Source of the DNA: Pseudopedobacter sp044361595
GTDB taxonomy: Bacteria; Bacteroidota; Bacteroidia; Sphingobacteriales; Sphingobacteriaceae
DNA: 64,000 nucleotides
Assembly: GCA_044361595.1 (NCBI GenBank)
Contig: JBIKIN010000002.1
Span: 1-64,000, forward strand
Reading direction: 5' to 3'
The notes under the pieces are model-generated. The model was not told where the DNA came from. It worked only from the letters and a program-made list of their open reading frames with translations, and made no database searches. A program made the position numbers and the translations under genes. Position 1 is the first letter of the stretch; each line of letters begins with the position of its first letter. Below are positions 43,256-52,936 of the stretch, piece after piece.

Positions 43256-44797
43256 ATGCCTGTTAAAATATTTGGAAGTGCCGTTTATGGCGTAGAAGCC
43301 ATATCTATTACTATAGAAGTTGATATTTCTGGCGGAAAACCAGCTTACTTTATTGTTGGATTGCCTGATAATGCTGTTAAAGAAAGCCTATTAAGGATAG
43401 AAAGCGCATTAACCAACAGTGGTTTAAGAATGCCAAGGCAAAAAATTGTGGTTAATATGGCTCCAGCCGATATTAGAAAAGAAGGTTCTGCTTATGATTT
43501 AAGTATTGCAACCGGAATTTTAGCTGACTCGGGCCAAATACCTGATGGAGAAATTGGCGACTATTTAATTATGGGCGAACTTTCTTTAGACGGACAAGTA
43601 CAACCGCTTAAAGGTGCTTTACCAATATCTATACAAGCCAAAAAAGAAAAATTTAAGGGCTTTATTTTACCTAAACAAAACGCTCGCGAAGCTGCAATAG
43701 TTAGCGGAATTGATATTTATGGCATAAGCCATATCAGCGAACTGGTTGATTTTTTTGATAAAGGCATTAAGCCAGAAAAAACCATTGTTGATACCCGAGA
43801 CGAGTTTTACCATGCCATTAATCTTTACGATGCTGATTTTGCAGATGTAAAAGGGCAAGAAAACATTAAAAGATCTTTAGAAATCGCAGCCGCTGGTGGA
43901 CATAATGCTATATTAATTGGTCCGCCCGGAGCAGGGAAAACCATGCTTGCCAAACGCTTGCCTACAATTTTACCTCCACTTAATTTACACGAGGCTTTAG
44001 AAACCACCAAAATACATTCTGTTGCGGGTAAATTAGCCGCTACAGATGCTTTAATTACTAAAAGACCATTTCGTTCGCCACACCATACGGTTTCTGACGT
44101 TGCTTTGGTAGGCGGTGGAGGAAATCCACAACCGGGCGAAATATCTTTAGCACACAATGGTGTTTTATTTTTGGATGAATTGCCCGAGTTTAAAAGAACC
44201 GTTTTAGAGGTGATGCGCCAGCCTTTAGAAGAAAGAAGAGTAACCATTGCTAGGGCAAAAATGTCGGTAGATTACCCTGCAAGTTTTATGTTGATAGCCG
44301 CCATGAATCCCTGCCCTTGTGGTTATTACAATCACCCAGAAAAACAATGCGTTTGTGGGCCTGGCATAGTTCAAAAATATTTAAGTAAAGTAAGCGGTCC
44401 GTTGTTAGACCGAATAGATTTACATGTAGAAGTTACGCCAGTAAACTTTGATGAGCTATCATCCGAAAGGAAAACAGAAAAAAGCGAAGTGGTTAGAGAG
44501 CGTGTAATTAAAGCCAGAAACATGCAAGAAAAACGTTTTGCAGAACAAGAGAATATTTATTGCAATGCACAAATGAGTCCGCAAATGGTGAGAAACATTT
44601 GTAAAATAACAGATGCTGGTCAGTTATTGTTAAAAAAGGCAATGGAAAAATTGGGTTTATCTGCCAGAGCTTATGATCGTATTTTAAAAGTTGCTCGTAC
44701 CATTGCCGATTTAGCAGAAAGCGATGAAATAGGCATAGAGCATTTAGCAGAAGCTATCCATTTTAGAAGTTTAGATAGGGAAAATTGGGCTGGTTAA
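43256..44797 (+). CDS. YifB/ComM family Mg-chelatase-like ATPase
   Basis: 513 residues. The N-terminal ChlI-like/Lon-S5-like domain (VDISGGKPAYFIVGLPDNAVKES, about 15-165) precedes an AAA+ core (Walker A GPPGAGKTML near 220, Walker B VLFLDELPEF) and the C-terminal Mg_chelatase_C segment ending LDRENWAG. A Cys-rich CPCGYY ... CVCGPG insert lies near residue 355-370. In relatives (ComM) it is a branch-migration helicase in natural transformation; that role is not shown here. Confidence 0.93.
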   Translation: MPVKIFGSAVYGVEAISITIEVDISGGKPAYFIVGLPDNAVKESLLRIESALTNSGLRMPRQKIVVNMAPADIRKEGSAYDLSIATGILADSGQIPDGEIGDYLIMGELSLDGQVQPLKGALPISIQAKKEKFKGFILPKQNAREAAIVSGIDIYGISHISELVDFFDKGIKPEKTIVDTRDEFYHAINLYDADFADVKGQENIKRSLEIAAAGGHNAILIGPPGAGKTMLAKRLPTILPPLNLHEALETTKIHSVAGKLAATDALITKRPFRSPHHTVSDVALVGGGGNPQPGEISLAHNGVLFLDELPEFKRTVLEVMRQPLEERRVTIARAKMSVDYPASFMLIAAMNPCPCGYYNHPEKQCVCGPGIVQKYLSKVSGPLLDRIDLHVEVTPVNFDELSSERKTEKSEVVRERVIKARNMQEKRFAEQENIYCNAQMSPQMVRNICKITDAGQLLLKKAMEKLGLSARAYDRILKVARTIADLAESDEIGIEHLAEAIHFRSLDRENWAG

Positions 44798-44870
44798 TTT
44801 TTTAGATCTTGCACTTTCACTTTTATCTGATAATTTTTAAATTTACATTTCGACTAAACCTTTAGAATTT

Positions 44871-45095
44871 ATGAAATCAGTAACTATTAAAATTCCATTA
44901 AATATTTACCTGTTCATTTTCTGTTCTATTACATTTATAACATTTGGTTATGGAGTATTTGAACTAATTTTAAATAAAGGAAAATACTACACAAGGATAG
45001 AAACATTTTTTATTGTTAATCACTGTTTGTTGTTCTTGTTATATTGTATAATTTACATTAAACGTAAATTTGTCAACAGAATACAAATAAATTAA
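44871..45095 (+). CDS. Small two-helix membrane protein
   Basis: 74 residues not matched to a family I know. Two hydrophobic helices (about 12-30 and 45-64) flank a short charged loop (NKGKYYTRIE), with a basic C-terminus (KRKFVNRIQIN). It has its own -7-like TACATTTC (44844-44851) and is followed by a strong terminator hairpin, which supports a real transcription unit. Function unknown. Confidence 0.6.
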   Translation: MKSVTIKIPLNIYLFIFCSITFITFGYGVFELILNKGKYYTRIETFFIVNHCLLFLLYCIIYIKRKFVNRIQIN

Positions 45096-45110
45096 TATTC
45101 ACACCATAAC

Positions 45111-45146
45111 AAAAGATCTTCAAATATTATAGTTTGAAGGTCTTTT
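45111..45146 (+). terminator. Rho-independent terminator after the small membrane protein gene
   Basis: 14-bp stem, AAAAGATCTTCAAA paired with TTTGAAGGTCTTTT (one wobble), 8-base loop, with the right arm ending in a T-run. Confidence 0.82.
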
Positions 45147-45256
45147 GTAATTTATAATCTTTTTCATTTAAATAAATTTAATTTAGAGTGTTTCCGTGTG
45201 TCTAAAACTTTTATTGTAAGGTAAACGTTCTTAAAATGACTACGAAACAAAAAATC

Positions 45257-45937
45257 ATGAACAAAGCTTTCAAACTATTCTCATTAAGTATATTAACTAT
45301 CGCTTTTTTAGCTTGCAATAGTAACGGACAAACAGGTTCTGCTAAGCAAAGCAATCAGAAAGATTTAAAAATGAATTTAACGCCACCCAAAGGTGAGGCG
45401 GTTGCCGCTTTTGCTTCTGGCTGTTTTTGGTGTACCGAGCATATTTTTGAAGCAGTAGTTGGCGTAAAAGATGTAGTGTCTGGTTATGCTGGAGGTACAA
45501 CTTTAAACCCGACTTACGAGTTAGTAAATACAGAAACTACAGGCCATGCCGAGACTGTTTTAGTCTTTTACGACCCAAATGTAATTAGCTATCAAGAATT
45601 GGTAAAAGTGTTTTTTGCATCTCATGATCCTACCACACTAAACCAGCAAGGACCAGATAGAGGAACTTCTTACCGTTCTATCCTATTTTACCAAACCGAT
45701 GCTGAAAAAGAAATTGCCATGAACGAAGTTAAAAGATTAAGCGCTTCTAATGCTTTTGATGGTAGCATTGTAACTCAATTAAAAAAACTAGATGCTTTTT
45801 ATAAAGCAGAAGAATATCACCAAGATTATATTAATGCGGGAAAAGGTGCCATGAACCCTTATGTTAAAGGTGTATCGCTACCACGTTACGAAAAGTTTAA
45901 AGAAGCCTACAAAGGGAAATTGAAAAAAGGAGCATAA
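45257..45937 (+). CDS. msrA: Peptide-methionine (S)-S-oxide reductase, lipoprotein form
   Basis: 226 residues from the ATG at 45257 (an ATG at 45236 adds seven residues). N-terminal lipobox (FLAC, Cys at about residue 20) for membrane anchoring. The catalytic GCFWCTEHIFEAVVGVKDVVSGYAGG motif lies at about 54-78, followed by GHAETV and RGTSYRSI. Reduces methionine-S-sulfoxide in periplasmic proteins. Long hairpin terminator downstream. Family certain. Confidence 0.93.
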   Translation: MNKAFKLFSLSILTIAFLACNSNGQTGSAKQSNQKDLKMNLTPPKGEAVAAFASGCFWCTEHIFEAVVGVKDVVSGYAGGTTLNPTYELVNTETTGHAETVLVFYDPNVISYQELVKVFFASHDPTTLNQQGPDRGTSYRSILFYQTDAEKEIAMNEVKRLSASNAFDGSIVTQLKKLDAFYKAEEYHQDYINAGKGAMNPYVKGVSLPRYEKFKEAYKGKLKKGA

Positions 45938-45951
45938 AAGCTTCATTAAGC

Positions 45952-46003
45952 TAAAATCTATGCATTAGTGGCAAAGCATTCAGTCACTAATGCATAGATT
46001 TTA
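45952..46003. terminator. Long perfect hairpin between msrA and uxaC
   Basis: 19-bp perfect stem (45952-45970 and 45985-46003) with a 14-base loop and A/T ends, between two convergent genes. Likely a bidirectional terminator; the T-run on each side is short. Confidence 0.7.
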
Positions 46004-46087
46004 TATTTTTGGTCAATTTATCAAAAAAGAAAATTAAGCTACTAAATAAAGATTTGCGATTTTTAAAAAATTTAGGCGTACTATCAT

Positions 46088-47524
46088 CTACAGACCAAAA
46101 TAATCCTTAGCATTGTTATAACAAATGTCTTGGACTATTTTTCCAATCCATTTTTCATCATCTGGCACTTGTCCGTTTTCCATTTCGGAGCCTAAAAGGT
46201 TGCAAAGAATTCTTCTAAAATACTCGTGACGAGGGAAAGATAAAAAGCTTCTAGAATCGGTTAACATCCCAATAAAAGTGCTTAAAATCCCCATGTTAGA
46301 TAGTGAGTTTAGCTGTTTCTCCATACCATCTTTTTGGTCGTTAAACCACCAGCCCGAGCCAAACTGAATTTTACCTTTAGTTTCGCCATCGGCAAAGTTT
46401 CCAATCATTGATGCAAATGCATCATTATCTGCCGAGTTAAGATTATAAATGATGGTTTTAGCTAATTGATTATCTAAACTTAAATTGCCTAAAAAGTTAG
46501 AAAGATTTTGAATCTGATTTAAATCGCCAATAGAATCGTAACCGGTATCTGGACCTAATTTACGCATCATTCCGTGGTTATTATTTCTAATTGCACCTAA
46601 ATGGAATTGTTGTACCCATCCTTTTTCGTGGTAAATTTTGCAAACCGCGGTTAAAACGTATCCTGCAAAAGCATCAGTATCTGAAAAAGTATCAATTTCT
46701 CCTTTTAAAAGTTTAGCATATTCAGTTTTTTGGGCATCAGTTAGGTTAACTTTCGCTGGAATGGTGTTTAAACCATGATCGGAAATAGAAGCGCCATGTG
46801 CTGCAAAAAATTCTATTCTGTCTCTTAAAGCTGCTAATAACGAATCAATATCGGTAATTTGAACTCCACTAGCATCTGAAAGTTTTTTAATATAAGCTCG
46901 GTATTCGTTTACGTTTCCAATCACCAAAGATTTATCTGGACGAAACGACGGTTTTACCTTTACGTCAAAACTACTATTCATTAGGGCTTTGTGATATTCT
47001 AAAGTATCGGAAGGATCATCTGTTGTGCCCACCATTTTAACATTAAACTGTGTTAATAAACCTTGGGTAGAGAAATTATCTTGCGCTAGTAATTTGTTGC
47101 AATGCCCGTAAATTTCTTTAGCATTATCTTGATTTAAAAATTGGTTGATACCGAAAGGGTTTTTAAGCTCCATGTGCGTCCAGTGGAACAATGGATTACG
47201 AATGGTAGCAGGCACAACCTCGGCCCAAGCCATAAACTTCTCTTCATCGCTTGCATCGCCAGTAACAAACCTTTCGTTTACTCCCAAAGTACGCATAGCT
47301 CTCCATTTATAATGATCACCTTTTAACCAAATTTCGGTAATGGTTTTAAACTGCTTTGCTTCGGCAATTTCTTGCGGAGGCAAGTGGTTATGATAATCTA
47401 TAATAGGCATATCTTTAGCATAATCGTGATAAAGAGTTTTTGCCTTTTCTGAGTATAACAGGAAATCATCGCCAATTACAGCGCCATTTTTCATTGTTTG
47501 AATTGCTTTTTCTAATACCTTCAT
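46088..47524 (-). CDS. uxaC: Glucuronate (uronate) isomerase
   Basis: 478-residue isomerase converting D-glucuronate to fructuronate (and galacturonate to tagaturonate). Typical N-terminal block MPIIDYHNHLPPQEIAE near residue 40, and C-terminal LPDTGYDSIGD/GSGWWFND regions (KLGPDTGYDSIGD, SGWWFNDQKDGM). Last gene of the uxaB-uxaA-uxaC set, 15 bp after uxaA. Cytoplasmic. Confidence 0.95.
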   Translation of the reverse strand: MKVLEKAIQTMKNGAVIGDDFLLYSEKAKTLYHDYAKDMPIIDYHNHLPPQEIAEAKQFKTITEIWLKGDHYKWRAMRTLGVNERFVTGDASDEEKFMAWAEVVPATIRNPLFHWTHMELKNPFGINQFLNQDNAKEIYGHCNKLLAQDNFSTQGLLTQFNVKMVGTTDDPSDTLEYHKALMNSSFDVKVKPSFRPDKSLVIGNVNEYRAYIKKLSDASGVQITDIDSLLAALRDRIEFFAAHGASISDHGLNTIPAKVNLTDAQKTEYAKLLKGEIDTFSDTDAFAGYVLTAVCKIYHEKGWVQQFHLGAIRNNNHGMMRKLGPDTGYDSIGDLNQIQNLSNFLGNLSLDNQLAKTIIYNLNSADNDAFASMIGNFADGETKGKIQFGSGWWFNDQKDGMEKQLNSLSNMGILSTFIGMLTDSRSFLSFPRHEYFRRILCNLLGSEMENGQVPDDEKWIGKIVQDICYNNAKDYFGL

Positions 47525-47539
47525 GGTAAAATGTTATAA

Positions 47540-49189
47540 TTATAATGAAACTCCTCTTTTCCAAGGAATAAAATCGTCTTGTCCGTGGGCTACTGCACTA
47601 ACTTCTATTTCTCCGCTTGCTACTTTAATTACGTAATCTAAAATACGTTCTCCGGCTTGGTAAATGGTTTCTTCACCATCAATTACCGTTCCTGTATTAA
47701 TATCCATAATATCGTTCATTCTGTTAAATAACGAAGTATTGCTAGCTATTTTAACAACCGGAGTAATAGGATTTCCTGTTGGTGTACCAAGTCCTGTGGT
47801 AAACAACACAATGTTTGCTCCCGAGCCGACCTCGGCTGTAGTAGATTCTACATCGTTACCCGGAGTACACAATAAATTTAACCCGGGTTTTGTTACTTGC
47901 TCTGGATAATCTAAAATGGCAACTACTGGCGATGTGCCTCCTTTTTTTGCTGCACCTGCAGATTTAATAGCATCGGTAATTAAACCATCTTTAATGTTTC
48001 CTGGCGAAGGGTTCATATCAAAACCCGAACCTGCATCAACCGCTCTTTTGTTATAGGTTTTCATTAAATGAGAAAATCTGTTTGCATCCTCTACGGTAAC
48101 GCAACGATCACTAATATTTTGTTCAACTCCACAAAGCTCAGGAAACTCGGCTAAAATCACTTTTCCGCCTAAGGCAACTAATAAATCTGACGTATATCCA
48201 ATAGCTGGATTGGCTGAAATCCCTGAAAAACCATCAGAACCACCACACTCTAAACCAATGGTAATATTGCTCAATGAGGCAGGCTTTCTTTCAGATTGAT
48301 TTGCTTCCATTAAACCGGCAAAAGTTTGCTTAATTGCTAAGGCTAATAAATCTGCCTCGGTACCTACTTTTTGCTGGTCTAATATGTAAAGTGGTTTCCT
48401 AAAATTAGTATCTCTTTTTTTTATTTCTTCTTCTAAAATTGGCACTTGAGCATTTTGGCAACCTAAACTTAACACCGTTGCGCCAGCGCAATTTGGATTG
48501 GTAATGTAACCTGCTAAAAGTGCACATAATGCTTGCGCATCATCTCTTGTGCCGCCACAACCACCGTCGTGGTTTAAGAATTTTATTCCATCTACATTAG
48601 GGAATAATCTTTTACCTTTTTCTGGTTGTTGTTCTATAAAGATGTCTGCATTTAAAATAGAATTTTTATCTGCACCAGACTGGTAAAGATCAATCAACTT
48701 GAAAGCTTGATTCTGGTAAGCTTTTTTTCTACCATAACCTAAAGGCGTAACTAATGCTTCTTGTAAAACCTCTAAGTTTCTGTTCTCGCAAAAAACCATT
48801 GGGATAACTAACCAATAATTGGCTGTACCCACGCTCCCATCCGGACGATGAAATCCTAGAAAAGTTGTGTTTTCCCATTTGCTAACATCGGGTTTATCCC
48901 AAGCCAATTTTCTTTCGCCAACTTCAAATGCATTCGCAGCATGCTTAACATTACTAGTATTAATAATATTGCCAGCTTTTAAATTGATTTGAGCCTTCCC
49001 TACCAAAACACCATACATAAATAACTCATCGCCGGCGGTTAAATCGGTAGTTAAAAACTTGTGTTTGGCTTTTACATCGTCTAATAGAGTAATTTTTTCA
49101 TTTTCGTAAATGATGATTTCACCTTTAAAAAGATCTGTTAATGCAACCAATAAATTATCTTTTGGATGTACTTTTAAAACTCTATCCAT
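47540..49189 (-). CDS. uxaA: Altronate dehydratase
   Basis: 549 residues: an N-terminal SAF-like domain (about 1-90) and the catalytic altronate dehydratase domain. Signatures: HDGGCGGTRDDAQALCALL near 207, GLECGGSDGFSGISANPAIG near 313, and the C-terminal TGNPITPVVKIASN. It dehydrates D-altronate to 2-keto-3-deoxygluconate. Starts 4 bp after uxaB, ends 15 bp before uxaC. Confidence 0.95.
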   Translation of the reverse strand: MDRVLKVHPKDNLLVALTDLFKGEIIIYENEKITLLDDVKAKHKFLTTDLTAGDELFMYGVLVGKAQINLKAGNIINTSNVKHAANAFEVGERKLAWDKPDVSKWENTTFLGFHRPDGSVGTANYWLVIPMVFCENRNLEVLQEALVTPLGYGRKKAYQNQAFKLIDLYQSGADKNSILNADIFIEQQPEKGKRLFPNVDGIKFLNHDGGCGGTRDDAQALCALLAGYITNPNCAGATVLSLGCQNAQVPILEEEIKKRDTNFRKPLYILDQQKVGTEADLLALAIKQTFAGLMEANQSERKPASLSNITIGLECGGSDGFSGISANPAIGYTSDLLVALGGKVILAEFPELCGVEQNISDRCVTVEDANRFSHLMKTYNKRAVDAGSGFDMNPSPGNIKDGLITDAIKSAGAAKKGGTSPVVAILDYPEQVTKPGLNLLCTPGNDVESTTAEVGSGANIVLFTTGLGTPTGNPITPVVKIASNTSLFNRMNDIMDINTGTVIDGEETIYQAGERILDYVIKVASGEIEVSAVAHGQDDFIPWKRGVSL

Positions 49190-49193
49190 TTTA

Positions 49194-50708
49194 TTAAGAT
49201 TGTATTTTTGTTGTTTCTGTATTGATGATTTCCTTTATAGCTTGGCTATCATCCATTGATTTTAAATAATTACCAACTGCTTTGCTGAAGCCTGGTAATA
49301 CAGATAAATCATCACCCCAAAGTACAGCATCACTCAACACTGCTTTTACAATATCATTGGCATGTTCAGTCCATAAATTACTTAAGTGTTCTGCCATGGC
49401 ATCATTGATTAAATACTCCTGACCATTAATCTCTCCATAGTATTTACCGTTTACATTTCTAGATGGTTTTATAAACCTGATGTAGGCTGCAAATCCGATT
49501 GCCATTAATTCTGGTACCGTTTTAAAAATTTCGAAATAACTCAGCAGTACTGGCAAAACTCTCATCCTTAATTTAGAACTATAGTTAGCTGTAATACTTA
49601 ACCATTGATGGTTTATATGAGGGTTTCTAAAACGATCTAAAACTTTTAGTGAAAAATCTTCTGTTTGATCTTTTGTAACTTTGTAAGGAATTGCAGGGGC
49701 TATTTCTGTACGCATCAAGTTTGCAATAAATCCTTCCATTGCCACATCATCCATGGCAGATTTTACATTCTCAAAACCAGCTAAAAAAGCTAAGCCACAG
49801 CTTAAGGTATGTGTTCCATTCAATAATCTCAGCTTTAATTCTCTATGTAAATTGATATCAGGCGTTATAACCACACTACTATCTGCTTGAGCAAAAGATA
49901 GCTTTTCTTTTATCTTTTCCTCGCCAGAGATTGCCCAAAGACGATACACTTCAGATATCACCAAAAGATCATCTTCATAACCTAGTTCTTCTGAAGTTTT
50001 AGTTAATTGTTGAGCTTCTGGTTTACCAGGAACAATGCAATCTACCAAGGAATTACAGAAATGATTACAAGTTTGTAGCCATTTAACAAATGAGTCTGGT
50101 AGATTATTCCTTTTAGAAAGGTTAACTAATATATCTTCTAGTTTAGTAGCGTTATCTACTATCAATTCTGTTGGAACTATTACAAGTCCCTTATCTTTAT
50201 CGCCATTAAATGAATTAAATCTATGATATAATATAGCTAATAATTTACCTGGAAAAGAAACTGGAGGATTAAAGCGAATATCGTCTTCAATCAATTGAAT
50301 ACCTACTTCTGTTGTATTGCTAATAATAACTTCTAAAGTTTTACTAGCTGCAAAATTTAAAATTTCTTCCCATTGTTTACCTGCTACTAAAACCCTACTT
50401 ATTGAGGAATTAACAATATTTTCTTCAATAGTTTTACCGTTTTCTATCCCTTTAACACAAACTGTGTACAAGTTATCTTGTTTATCAAACTCTTGAGGTG
50501 AACCATTGTCTGTAGATTTTACGATAACTATTCTACCATTAAATATTCCTTGTCTGTTTGCTTTATCAATAAAATAATCTGGAAGACCACGCAGTAAAAC
50601 TCCTGTTCCAAATTGTAAAACCTTTTCAGGTAATTCAAATATGCTTTCAACAGGTTTAACAACGCCCTTACTTGAGATGGTATTTATATTTTGCCTATTT
50701 AACATCAT
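49194..50708 (-). CDS. uxaB: Tagaturonate reductase (altronate oxidoreductase)
   Basis: 504-residue polyol/mannitol dehydrogenase superfamily enzyme: NAD-binding region FGTGVLLRGLPDYFIDKANRQG near 30-50, KSTDNGS, and the central LLNGTHTLSCGLAFLAGFENV near 297. Converts D-tagaturonate to D-altronate with NADH. First gene of the uxaBAC set; a 278-bp gap separates it from kduI, so it may have its own promoter. Confidence 0.93.
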   Translation of the reverse strand: MMLNRQNINTISSKGVVKPVESIFELPEKVLQFGTGVLLRGLPDYFIDKANRQGIFNGRIVIVKSTDNGSPQEFDKQDNLYTVCVKGIENGKTIEENIVNSSISRVLVAGKQWEEILNFAASKTLEVIISNTTEVGIQLIEDDIRFNPPVSFPGKLLAILYHRFNSFNGDKDKGLVIVPTELIVDNATKLEDILVNLSKRNNLPDSFVKWLQTCNHFCNSLVDCIVPGKPEAQQLTKTSEELGYEDDLLVISEVYRLWAISGEEKIKEKLSFAQADSSVVITPDINLHRELKLRLLNGTHTLSCGLAFLAGFENVKSAMDDVAMEGFIANLMRTEIAPAIPYKVTKDQTEDFSLKVLDRFRNPHINHQWLSITANYSSKLRMRVLPVLLSYFEIFKTVPELMAIGFAAYIRFIKPSRNVNGKYYGEINGQEYLINDAMAEHLSNLWTEHANDIVKAVLSDAVLWGDDLSVLPGFSKAVGNYLKSMDDSQAIKEIINTETTKIQS

Positions 50709-50986
50709 AATAATTATTTGTTAGGAACTTGCTTTAAGAGCCAACAAATTAATACACTTGCTGCTATTAAATTTTCGAAATTATTGGGTAATTTTCTTCC
50801 ATTTATATATTCATTATACAACCATGGTTTAATGACTACAAAACATAGCACTTATCATAATCTGCAAACGACATAATTGTATTAGATTTATTTTTAATAA
50901 GTATCTAAAATAAGTGTCTTGTTTTAAGCAAAATTTACTTACCCTACTATAAACATATTATACAAGAAAATTTACTTTGTCATAAC
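50709..50986. other. Intergenic region between kduI and uxaB
   Basis: 278 very A+T-rich bases. No ORF, RNA gene or clear terminator. It should hold the uxaB promoter, but no exact TAnnTTTG is seen on the minus strand near the start. A TGCAAACGACATAA stretch near 50862 is only loosely like the TGCAATCGTTACC motif upstream of kduD. Confidence 0.4.
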
Positions 50987-51817
50987 TTATTTAATATCTA
51001 CTATAGCAACCGGATCCATATCGCCATAATCCTGATTTTCACCACCCATGCCCCAAATAAATGAGTAGTTACTTGTACCGCATCCTGAATGGATTGACCA
51101 TGGTGGACTAATTACTGCTTCGTTGCTATGTATGGTAATATGACGAGTTTCCTGAGGTTCGCCCATGAAATGGAATATGGTTTGATCAGGAGCTAAATCA
51201 AAATAGAAATAAGCTTCCATCCTACGGTCATGAACATGTGATGGCATGGTATTCCAAACGCTTCCAGTAGCTAAAACGGTTAAACCCATTACCAATTGGC
51301 AACTTTGAATACCATCGGCATAAATATATTTGTAAATGGTACGGTGATTTGAAGTTTCTGGCGAACCTAATGTTACTGGTGTTGCATCTGCCGCTTGCAT
51401 TAAAGTTGTAGGGTATTCTTTATGTGCCGGTGCAGATAAGATGTAAAATTGCGCTGGACTATCTACCGCATTTGAAGAAAAACTGATGCTTTTACTTCCG
51501 CGACTGATGTAAAGACAGTCTTTTTTATCTAAATCGTAAGTTTTACCATCTACCGAAATTTTGCCTTTTCCGCCTACATTAATTACACCCATTTCTCGTC
51601 TTTCTAAGAAAAATTCAGCCCTAAGCATATCGAAATTTTCTAATACTAAACTTTTGGTGGTGGGAACTGCCCCTCCTATAATCACACGGTCGTAATGACT
51701 ATAGGTAAAATTAATCTCTCCATTAATCATCAGGTTTTCTACTAAAAATTGATCACGCAATTCACTAGTATTCATTCCTTTAACTTCTTTTTGACTATTG
51801 TGATATCTCTGTTTCAT
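50987..51817 (-). CDS. kduI: 5-dehydro-4-deoxy-D-glucuronate isomerase
   Basis: 276 residues, the usual KduI length. Cupin fold with zinc-ligand region PSHVHDRRMEAYFYF near 198 and HSGCG near 240, plus the family start RYHNSQKEVKGM. Isomerises 5-keto-4-deoxyuronate from pectin breakdown to 3-deoxy-D-glycero-2,5-hexodiulosonate. 75 bp after kduD, on the same strand, so probably one kduDI unit. Confidence 0.95.
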   Translation of the reverse strand: MKQRYHNSQKEVKGMNTSELRDQFLVENLMINGEINFTYSHYDRVIIGGAVPTTKSLVLENFDMLRAEFFLERREMGVINVGGKGKISVDGKTYDLDKKDCLYISRGSKSISFSSNAVDSPAQFYILSAPAHKEYPTTLMQAADATPVTLGSPETSNHRTIYKYIYADGIQSCQLVMGLTVLATGSVWNTMPSHVHDRRMEAYFYFDLAPDQTIFHFMGEPQETRHITIHSNEAVISPPWSIHSGCGTSNYSFIWGMGGENQDYGDMDPVAIVDIK

Positions 51818-51892
51818 ATTGTATTGTAATCTTTTTTATTTTAATATACTGGTATAAATTAGCTTATAGCTTTGTGCCTTTTGCTATCGGTC

Positions 51893-52654
51893 TTAACGTC
51901 CCATCCATCCGCCGTCTACAGTGATGATGGTTCCATGTACATAGTCTGCTGCTTTAGACGCTAAAAACACGGTTACACCTCCAAAATCTTCTGGAGTTCC
52001 CCATCTTCCGGCCGGAATTCTTGAAAGTATAGACTTACTTCTATCCTCATCATTTCTTAAGGCAGTTGTATTATCTGTTGCAATGTAACCAGGTGCAACT
52101 GCATTTACGTTTACTCCGCTTGCTGCCCACTCATTAGCAAATGCTTTTACTAAGCTACCAATAGCTCCTTTGCTTGCCGCATAACCCGGTACTGTGATAC
52201 CTCCTTGGAAAGTTAATAATGAAGCTGTGAAAATGATTTTTCCAGAACCTTGTTTCACCATTCTAGCTCCAATTTCACGGGTTAAAATAAATGGTGCGTC
52301 TAGATTGATGGCTAAAACATTATCCCAATATTCGTTAGGGTGTTCGGCTGCTGGCGCTCTCATGATGGTTCCGGCATTATTTACTAAAATATCAATCTTA
52401 GGATTTTCAACCATCACTTTTTTAATAAAAGTTTCAAGCGACTCTCTGTCACTAAAATCACAACGGTAAGGTTTATATGTTTTTCCTAAAGCTTTTACCG
52501 CTTCTTCGGTTTCGCCGCCATTTAAAGGCATATTAGCCGAAACTCCAATAATATCTGCTCCGGCATTTGCTAAGGCTAAAGCCATACCTTTACCAATTCC
52601 CTTATTGCATCCTGTTACAAGGGCAATTTTCCCACTTAAATCAAATAAATTCAT
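51893..52654 (-). CDS. kduD: 2-deoxy-D-gluconate 3-dehydrogenase (SDR)
   Basis: 253-residue short-chain dehydrogenase: TGCNKGIGKGMA cofactor motif near 15, NNAG, catalytic Ser in FTASLLTF, and YAASKGAIG with Tyr/Lys. The gene pair kduD-kduI fixes its assignment as KduD, which reduces 2,5-diketo-3-deoxygluconate to 2-keto-3-deoxygluconate. First gene of the hexuronate cluster; a promoter-like pair and a 36-bp near-palindrome lie upstream. Confidence 0.92.
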   Translation of the reverse strand: MNLFDLSGKIALVTGCNKGIGKGMALALANAGADIIGVSANMPLNGGETEEAVKALGKTYKPYRCDFSDRESLETFIKKVMVENPKIDILVNNAGTIMRAPAAEHPNEYWDNVLAINLDAPFILTREIGARMVKQGSGKIIFTASLLTFQGGITVPGYAASKGAIGSLVKAFANEWAASGVNVNAVAPGYIATDNTTALRNDEDRSKSILSRIPAGRWGTPEDFGGVTVFLASKAADYVHGTIITVDGGWMGR

Positions 52655-52687
52655 TTAAAGATTTTAAAATTTTACATTGGTTTACAC

Positions 52688-52719
52688 CAAATTAAATTTA
52701 GTGCATATTAGAAATCAAA
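52688..52719 (-). promoter_or_regulatory. Candidate promoter of kduD
   Basis: On the minus strand, TTTG at 52719-52716 followed by 20 bases and TTAATTTG at 52695-52688 fits the Bacteroidetes -33 (TTG)/-7 (TAnnTTTG) layout with one mismatch in the -7 element. The transcript would start near 52681, about 27 bases before the kduD ATG. Confidence 0.5.
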
Positions 52720-52775
52720 GTTTCTAAACAATTTTAAGGAATTTTGAGAGCTAAATGAACCTTTACGACCGATTT

Positions 52776-52811
52776 ATTTATGCAATCGTTACCGGTAAGG
52801 ATTGCATAAAT
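52776..52811. promoter_or_regulatory. 36-bp near-perfect palindrome upstream of kduD
   Basis: Centred on TTACCGGTAA with outer arms ATTTATGCAATC / GATTGCATAAAT, and just one mismatched pair (52788/52799). It lies about 120 bp upstream of kduD and has no adjacent T-run, so it looks like a LacI- or GntR-type operator rather than a terminator. Part of it (TGCAATCGTTACC) recurs upstream of the GH43 gene. Confidence 0.6.
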
Positions 52812-52936
52812 GATAATTATAATTGAAAACTGAGAATTTGAAGGTTTATTCGTTAGAGCCTATTTTTAGTGAGAATTTTATTGGGTTTTATAGGAGAGAA
52901 AAAGATGGTTTTAATTCTGAATAAGTTCAACTTTTT

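Noticed and set aside
43825..44247. 140-residue minus-strand frame inside yifB
   Set aside because: Shadow of yifB; the sense frame carries Walker motifs.
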